Assembly: GCA_024699855.1 (NCBI GenBank)
Contig: JAMPIQ010000002.1
Location: forward strand, 7,068,001 to 7,132,000
Source: Aphelenchoides besseyi
Lineage: Eukaryota; Nematoda; Chromadorea; Rhabditida; Aphelenchoididae
Reading direction: 5' to 3'
DNA: 64,000 bases
Shown here: in pieces, positions 56,694-64,000 of the stretch
How positions within the stretch are numbered: position 1 is the first letter of the stretch
Layout of the letters: every line of letters begins with the position of its first letter
Translations under genes and position numbers: made by a program
The notes under the pieces: generated by a model
Database searches by the model: none
The model's input: only the letters and a program-made list of their open reading frames with translations
What the model was told of the DNA's origin: nothing

Positions 56694-59600
56694 TCACACT
56701 CGACTAACACGAGCACCACCGTTATAATTGAGAGCAGACTGTGAATTCGAAGAAGAGCCAAGGGTTGATGAAGGCCTTGGACGTGTTATTGAAGGTGGTG
56801 GATTGTATCGATTAATCATTTCGTAGCCGTTTGTCTCAGCTAAATTCAAACAATTAAAAGTGTCAATTATCGTGTTCAACAGATTCACGTTTTAACGTCT
56901 ATCTGTCCACCTACGAGCATAATTTCGCGATGAATCGTGAACAAAACTATCGTTGTTGTACGCGTAGTTTCTAGGATTCGGTTCACTGGTTCGACTGCTG
57001 CTTGGAGTCAATCGAGGAATTTCATAATCGGTGGTTGTACCGCCAACACTCGTCGTAAACGTTTCGCCGGATGCTGCCGATTCGTTTCGTGACCATTCGT
57101 TACTCCACGAATTGACACTCGGATTCGTTGGATTTGATCGCCGTTGGGATTTAATCGAAGACAGTAAAACACCGTTGCTTCCTCCACGACTTCGAGTTTC
57201 CACTGGAATAAATGTTGATTACACGATTTTGCTGTTCAACACTCACCACTCTTGTCGAAATGCTGAGCTTCAGATCGACCACTTCCACTTTCCGTCGAGT
57301 TGTCAAAACCATTGTTTCCGTAGCAAAGATTTTGTCGCTAAACAACCGTACCTTTACAAGACCAACATAACAAAACGTACAAATTGAATCGGATCCATCG
57401 ATTGCAATTCGGGGTTCCCGCGCAATTTCTCCAAATCGGGTAACAGATCTTCGAAACTTGGACGTATTTTTGGATCTTTAATCCACGTACGTCGTATGAT
57501 TTCCCATCTGAAAAAGGCAATCGAATGTTCACATAAATGTAAACGAACATTTCTTCAGGACAGTGCAACGGTCGACCCGGATTCGGCTTTTCTCCGATTT
57601 TCAGTTCGCGCAGCACCTGAGAGTTACCGAGCGAATTGTACGGTCGTTCACCCAACGTCAAAATCTCCCAAACCAGAACACCATATGCCCAAACATCGCT
57701 TTTCGATGTGAACAATCCATCTTGTGCTGCTTCAGGTGCCAACCATCTCAAGGGCAATAGATCCTCGCCGTTAAGTCGATAATATTCGTTGCTGTGAACA
57801 TCACGTGCCATTCCAAAATCCGCTACGAAACAATTCAATAGACACACGGTTATTCAAACTCACATATTTTGGTAACACGATTGGGTGCTGTTTTGGAAGA
57901 AATCAAGCAGTTACGCGCAGCCAAGTCTCGATGAACATGACGATTCATTTCCAAATACGCACATCCTCGTCCCACGTCAATCATCATCGATATCAATTGC
58001 CCCATGGTAATCGGAGTTAACGATGGGGACGAATTGAGACGGTAAGAACGAAGGAATACGAGCAAATCTCCTCCTTCCTAAATTGTTCTCGTATATTGTC
58101 TATTCGTTTACGCACTAACCATGTATTCCATGACCAACATCTGCTCCACTCTATCCTCATTCACTACGCCCAACAATCGAATTATGTTTGGATGATCAAA
58201 ATTGCTAAAATAGATGCCAATTTTTACAAACTCCAAATCAGTTTACTTCATTAGTATTGCTTCTTTGAAGAAGTGTGCTCGTGTGCCCATTTTGTAATCG
58301 GGTTTCATTTGCTATAAGTTGTTACAAATATGAAACGATCATTAAAAACCCACTTTCACAGCTACAACCACCGATCTTTTTCCAAGTGGTTCCCAATCAA
58401 ATAGTAAACCTCGACTCACGACTCCGAAGCTACCTACACCCAACTCGTCGGTTATTTTCAATTTTTGACTTGGAATTAATGGCAAATCTAAACCATTTAA
58501 TATCAGTTCTTTCTTTTCCACATCCCCTCTTACTTTGTATTTCACTTCGAATCTCCGGTGGCAATTTGGCAGAATCCCAATTGAACTGAAAGTCGCCGAT
58601 TTGTGTCAAATCGATTTGTTTGTGGATTTTCAATTTTAATTCTTTTGCTTTGTTTCGTTTACTTCGCGCTGAAAACCAAAAGCTAAGGTCAAAGTTAAAG
58701 GTAAATATGGTATTTTTGGGATACCATTATTGTACACTTACCAATAAAGTACATGGCCAAACAGGACGAAATAATCAGCAGAAAGAACATAATCGATGCT
58801 AAGAGCGGCCAGAACAGTGGTCCTTGAGTCATAAACTCTTCGTGGTCTCGTGCAGACTCCGTGTAAGCATATGAACCAAAACCTTCGGAATTATAAGCTC
58901 GAACACGAAATTCCACATGTTTCAAATCACTAATTACGTTCTTGTCAATACGCCAACGTAACGGTTGATCTGCAGGCAATCCACGTTCAGCTATCGTCCA
59001 ATCACTCGTACTGTTCTTTCTAGTTTATTAAACATATCCACTTTTCTAGACAACGAAACAAACCGAAAGTCGATGGCGTAAAAAGTCAACGGAAGGCCGC
59101 CATTGTCCATTGGCTTTTTCCATTTCAAATACCAACCCAACGCGTCTTGTTGTAGAGTAACGTCTTCGGGAGGATCTGGTGCACCGGCTAAAACCAAATA
59201 ATCATACGAAAATCAATCAATTTACCTTTCGTACGAGCTTGTTGTGCTTGTTGAAAATAATATTCGCCGTAGATTTTCGATTCACGATCGTATTCGTAAT
59301 TTCCGGAATAGAAAGCAACAAATTGGAAGTCGTAGTTTGTAGCTGAACGAAGGCTATCAATAGTGATGTTCACAGTTGGATTAGCCAAGGGATCGAATGT
59401 TGAATTCGGCACTGCCGTCCACGGAACGTCGACATAAGACGGACGATTGAGTACACTCTAGAGTTTGTGAGTTTGAAATGTTTTCAATATTCGTGAAGAG
59501 TGTAAATTAAGAGCGCGCGTTTGGTTTTATGAGCTCCGTATGACTGAGTAGTCACACTGAACTTTCTTCTTGTTTTTAAGTTCTCTGCACAGTTATCGCT

Positions 59601-62600
59601 AGTACGGAACTTATTGTGTTCCTTTTTGTCGTCTGGTTGACTTGGGAAAGTTGATTGCTCACTCGATTTCTTCATGAATTAATGAGGAAATCAATTCTCT
59701 GTCTACTCAACTGCCAATTTTTGTTTCTCGGTTTTGTCAACGGTGTTATCCCATGGGACATCTTTCCACGTGATGTTGGCAATCTGATTTGCTATAAAAG
59801 TAATAGCAAACTCAATTCGCAGTATAATCAATAGTCTTAAATAGGCTCTCACTCCGATACCAACCAAATACACTCGATTGTTGACATTGCAATTTGCGAG
59901 CGTGATGTGCGGTTTTGCGCAAAAGTTTTGCGAACGAAATTGTCGATGGACGATTCAACGGGTTCAAGAGAGGATGTGGAAGACTCAAAAATGTATGGTG
60001 TTTTTCAATTAAAATGATATCAACGTTTTAGGACTTGCTATCAAGCCAAACAATACTGTAGCAAAGATGGAATCAACGAAAACGAATTCTATGTTTTGGA
60101 ATGTTGTTCTGTTAATTTCTGTAATTGATGGCCATCATAAACACTTGTTGTACGTTTGGGTTTGTTGAATTATTGAAAACAAGCAGCACAGAGCCTTTGA
60201 AAGCAGGAAGTTGATTCACGTTAATTTGTTTGTTCAACTGGCAAAAGGGTCATAAACACCCTCCAGCAGTTACGAGGAACCTTACAGGAATACGTAAATG
60301 ATTGATTAACGAAATCTGACCACTAAAATGACTGTTGTTATCATAAAAATTGTTCTTTTGTTCGCATTCATTCACAGTATTTACGCCCATTTTTCATTCG
60401 GATTTGACGACCCAAATGTGGATTTGAGCAAAAGCCTTAACTGTTACACAGGTGGGTAATCGGATAGTTAAGCAGTTTACGTTCGTTTAGGCGCTTATTA
60501 TGGATATTCAGAAAATGCAATGAACTTCGAAACTCGCCGATGTAACCCGGGAATCAAATACTGTGGAGTGATTTTGCATAGCAAAGCGACCAACGACTTG
60601 CCCAACGTGATAATGAGAATGTAAATACTTAAACTGTTCGAATAATAAGGATTTTAGGAGCTGCGAAGAAGCAGCGTTGCACTGCAAAAAAAGCGGAATC
60701 GTCGACACCGCTCTTTTTGTGGGTCGATGTTGTGTATCGTCGTTATGCAATTTTAAGTGATTAACAGTGGAACTCTAACTGACCTCTCGATATTGAACAT
60801 AAACTTCACGTGGTGCAATTTCCGGTTCCAATGAATTGAATCGTAGGATAAGTGAGTCACTGGTCGCATTTTCAAATCGCAAAGTTCCGGGCACATCCTT
60901 AGTTCGTACCTTGGCCTCAATTGACGTAGCAGCATTGTCTTCGGGCAGTTGCGGATTCATACGTTGAACGTGAACAGCTACGATCTGAAATTTGAATTTA
61001 TCGTTGACAGAATGGACGGAACTTCAAAGGTACTCACCCAAAATTGATAGTCACTGGACGGTCTTAAATTTGGCACTTTTGCTTGACAGGGATTTTGTGT
61101 ACAGCCGACTATGTCCGAAAACTCTGTTGAAAAGTTGCCATTGAGAAATTGTTTGGCACCAATTGGAACGGGAATAAGAGTATTTTGGTTCGATTGCTTG
61201 ATCTGAATGCGCTTGTTTAATGATCAATGAAAACGAAATTCATACCTTGTATTTGATTTCACTCGGCAGACCGTTCAATGTTTGAGGTAATTTCCAATAA
61301 AGAAGTATCGAATCGGGTGTCAATGAAATAGCTTGCGGTGATTGAGGAGCAGTTGGAAATCCGTAGCCAGTTCGAAGATGTTTGATTTCGGAAACTCCAT
61401 TGGGCATGTAATAGCGATTAAACCACGAAAGGTAAACGTCATAACTAAAAACGTTGTTAAGTGTTTTCCAATTGGAATTCCTACTCAGTCTCCTTCTCGA
61501 GGATTCCATTTTCAATGTGAGTGATGGATTGAATTGATTCGATACGTTTGAGTTTTTCGCTATCATGTCGCTTAAAGAAGATCTCATATTGAGTTTGTGG
61601 AAACGAGATATTCGGACAGGTAATTGCGGCGGCAATATTCGAGTCATTAACTTGAATTATTGCACCTGTTCGATCCTCGTTGGTGACCGTAAAGTTGATG
61701 GCACTAGGAGACGGAAGAACGAAACATTGCCGATCAGGATACGGTTGTGATGAATGACTAGAAGCAAGAATCTGTTTCAACGGTGGATTGCGTATTGGAA
61801 TTTGTGTAACTGGTCCGGTAATCTTGTCATGAACAAACAATTTGGTTGCTGTTGCAAAAATGAAAAATTTGTCGGCAGCTGCGAATGAAGTCACTGATTT
61901 CAGTCCTTGTTGAGTATCTGGTTTCATGGACTGCACACTTGTGTCGTCATCTAAATTTAACTCAGTCTATCATCTTACATTTGAACAAACCGCCAAATTG
62001 TGTCCAGTCAATCGTCAATTCGGAACATTTCATGCTAATCGGATCGAGTTTGATCATTCCATTCCACGTCAATGCATATAATGTGGGCGATGAGGGCTTA
62101 TTCCAGATAAATTCGCTAACGATTGCAGTAACAGTTTGTGATTTGAGACAATCCAAGTGAAGACCCAAGTTTTGTTCTTTTCTTTTGTTTAGATTAAGAG
62201 CAAACAAAGAGCCATTTTTAGCCAAGAGATACGCCGTACTAAAGTAGAATCAAGAGGAAGCTTTTTCCAATCTACCTACTTTGTAAACGGATCAAATACC
62301 AATTGTTTGGCATCTTGAGCGCCCACGGACAAAGTAATCAACTACAAAGAATTCAGATTTATCAATTGTTGCGAAAAGATTTACTTGTTTTGGTATGACT
62401 GTGCTTTGACTTTGAAAGTTCTCCAACGATATTTGAAGTAACTCTTGATTGCCGACAAGTAAAAGACGATTAGCTGAAACCAAGTGCACATTATATGGCG
62501 TTATTTGATTGCTGTCAACAAACGAACAAACATACTTACCGACCCAATCACTGGTCATAGCGCTAATTTGTGATAAATCGCTGTTGATGGAAACTTTGTG

Positions 62601-64000
62601 AAGAGTGTTCGCAACATCGTTAATATCCAAAAGCACTAGTGATGGTTGACTTGTGTCGGGTTCTTTTCGAATGGCGTACAATTCGTTACAAATAAAAGCG
62701 ACACTATGATATTGATACTAAATGAAGAGCAATACAATTGAATGAACGTAGTGCTCTACCTGTGGAATTTGACGTTTTCTCCGCTGAATTTTCATTAGTT
62801 CCACAGAAGAAACAGTTGGATTAGTATTAGCACCTGACCAGTTGTAAAGACTAAGAAGATCGCCCATCGAGTCAATTGTGAACAAACGAACAAGTGGTCG
62901 AAAATCTAAAAACGTGGTAATAGACCTTCAACTGACAAGTTCTGAAGGCTTACCACTGCTGTCGATGGTCACTGGTTCAGAGAATGCGCCAATCAAATTT
63001 TGTTCATTTCGCGCCGCAACAGCACAATTCACACGACCGGATGTTGTTGATAAATAGAAAGCACGAGAATGTCGAGCCGTGACATTCGCATTAACAATCG
63101 GCTTCGTTGTTTCCTGTTCGTCAGTCACATTACAATTGACCACAAAGCCCAGCATTTCTCCATTCCACTCGACTGGTGCATCCCAAAACAGATCAATCAT
63201 TGCACGTGTACCATCAACAGTTCGCTGAAGATAAATGTTTGTTTAGTCACGAATAGCAAGAACTACTTGTTGAGTCACATAAATTTTCAGGTTAGTTGGC
63301 GAACTCGGTGGTTTTGTTGGAGCTATCAGCGTTGTTTTATTTGTTGAAACAATCAACCACGGTGTTACTGCGTCTATTTGAACGTCAAACTTCTGTTTGG
63401 ATCCCCATTTTTGAAGGATTGCAGCTGGAAGTGTATATTCAGGAGACATCGAAACATCAACTGTTCGTTCACCACCAAAACCATCTTGAAACAATTGAAT
63501 CTGAATTCGACAACATCGGGATGTTAATAGCGAATCGTTCAGTTACCTTATAAAGAACATTACCAGTGATTGTCGGCGTATTTAGTGACCATTTTAATTG
63601 AGTCCTCTCGGATTGAACGAATTCGATTTCATGTTCAAACTCAATATGTGAACTGTTGAGACTAGTTCTTCCTGGGCTCTCCGATAATTCACTCAAACTC
63701 ATAATAAACTGAACATCTTTGACTCCAAAGTTCAAGTTAAGATTGTTTAATCTTTGATCACATAGTCCGACCATTCCATCGGCTGTTACCAAAGCGATTC
63801 GATCACTGAGCATAGCTATTTGACGGATCCTATAAAGCGCGATAAAATTTGATCTCTAATAATTCGAAATACTTACGATGGAAATTTGTCTGTTTGTGCA
63901 AGTAAATGAGGGTCGTTATCTTCATCGTTGATTTTCAACGAGTGCAATTCCACAGTACCATTTGAATTTTGGAGCATGTAATAGAGAAGGCTTGTGGCAT
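56694..64000 (-). CDS. ROS/Sevenless-type receptor tyrosine kinase, 5' part outside the window
   Basis: ROS1/Sevenless receptors have a large ectodomain of fibronectin III and beta-propeller repeats. Here the ectodomain runs from 64000 downwards (for example DAVTPWLIVSTNKTTLIAPT is FN3-like; LRFENATSDSLILRFNSLEP with PREVYVQYRE; TITWK-type strands), with a membrane span near 58780 (WPLLASIMFFLLIISSCLAM). The kinase has the G-loop ELGVGSFGVVSRG, VAVKV lysine, HVHRDLAARNCLI, KISDFGMARDVHSNEYY, then LLPLRWLAPEAAQDGLFTSK SDVWAYGVLVWEILTLGERP in two parts, close to human ROS1. The Y-Y pair and G-E-x-L-L-P-x-R-W are diagnostic. DFG is formed across an intron. The C-terminal tail (56694-57203) is Ser/Asn-rich. 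Nematode ROL-3 is the expected relative. No stop or frameshift was found in the part seen. Confidence 0.92.
59682..60128 (+). CDS. Ly6/three-finger-like protein 1, nested in the receptor kinase intron
   Basis: Three exons on the strand opposite the kinase gene. MRKSILCLLNCQFLFLGFVNG is a signal peptide. Introns of 45 and 39 bases join NLICYKSSHSDTNQIHSIV, AICERDVRFCAKVLRTKL and SKMTCYQAKQYCSKDGINEN, ending FYVLECCSVNFCN. The C-terminal CC-x4-CN is the hallmark of Ly6/uPAR three-finger domains, and the paired cysteines match the neighbouring gene at 60328-60760. No GPI-anchor tail is seen after CN, so the protein is probably secreted. Function unknown. Confidence 0.75.
60328..60760 (+). CDS. 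Ly6/three-finger-like protein 2, nested in the receptor kinase intron
   Basis: The ATG at 60328 starts MTVVIIKIVLLFAFIHSIYA, a signal peptide. Introns of 39 and 37 bases (GTGGGT to GTTTAG; GTAAAT to TTTTAG) join SKSLNCYTGAYYGYSENAMN, ETRRCNPGIKYCGVILHSK and SCEEAALHCKKSGIVDTALF, ending VGRCCVSSLCNFK. CC-x4-CN again marks a Ly6 domain. Cysteine spacing matches the tandem neighbour (C-x5-C, C-x-x-A-x-x-x-C, CC-x4-CN), so the two are tandem duplicates. Both lie inside the 1.3-kb intron (59458-60783) of the kinase on the opposite strand. Role unknown. Confidence 0.78.

Noticed and set aside
56474..56761. Hydrophobic 95-codon minus-strand frame
   Set aside because: Starts with TTG, overlaps the receptor kinase C-terminus in another frame and continues in its AT-rich 3' untranslated region.
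59484..59675. Minus-strand 63-codon frame inside the receptor kinase intron
   Set aside because: The FN3 domain is complete without it when the exons at 60784 and 59457 are joined directly, so it is not an exon.
59690..59800. Minus-strand reading ANITWKDVPWDN that looks like an FN3 strand
   Set aside because: The plus strand of the same bases encodes a signal peptide and the first cysteine of the Ly6-like gene, with consistent splice sites; the minus reading is a shadow.

Overview
The window is nuclear DNA of a small-genome animal, most probably a nematode. Many protein families are clearly metazoan: a ROS/Sevenless-type receptor kinase, symplekin, a DBHS RNA-binding protein, RMC1, NAA10 and Ly6-like proteins. 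Wherever a known family fixes the reading frame, introns are very short (about 37-50 bases) and end in TTTAG or TTTCAG. Several genes also have a splice-acceptor-like TTTTAG or TTTCAG just before their ATG, as expected for spliced-leader trans-splicing. Nematode is an inference from these traits; no species can be named.

Layout. 0.6-3.8 kb: unrecognised minus-strand coding pieces, one with a membrane anchor. 3.9-5.8 kb: a complete UDP-glucuronosyltransferase (+). 7.0-10.3 kb, minus: Pol III subunit RPC8, a secreted purple acid phosphatase and a small basic coiled-coil protein. 11.1-16 kb, minus: two small cysteine/zinc proteins sharing a GTKC motif, a small unrecognised gene and a chromodomain protein. 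17-21 kb: small unrecognised genes, a long pyrimidine-rich non-coding stretch and a small KEN-box protein (+). 21.9-28.9 kb: a tail-to-tail pair of paralogous small secreted proteins, a low-complexity protein, a C2H2 zinc-finger gene with a neighbouring truncated relative, and a small secreted peptide. 29.7-35.2 kb (+): an APC4-like protein, a coiled-coil RING protein and a single-RRM protein. 36-45 kb, minus: peroxisomal acyl-CoA oxidase, a WD40-like protein and symplekin. 45.5-48.8 kb (+): NAA10, head-to-head with symplekin, then RMC1. 49-56 kb, minus: three small or secreted proteins including a class 3 lipase, plus the DBHS protein. 56.7-64 kb, minus: the 3' part of the ROS-like kinase, whose gene runs off the window end. 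One of its introns holds two tandem antisense Ly6-like genes.

How the genes relate. Most are unrelated housekeeping genes packed a few hundred bases apart. RNA handling is well represented (symplekin, DBHS, single-RRM protein, RPC8), as is chromatin and cell cycle (chromodomain, C2H2, KEN-box and APC4-like proteins). Secreted small proteins form local duplicates (21.9-23.0 kb; 59.7-60.8 kb), which is the most lineage-specific part. I found no CRISPR array, insertion sequence, rRNA or operon-like cluster. Coordinates of multi-exon genes are the outer limits of the CDS, with splice sites predicted by eye.
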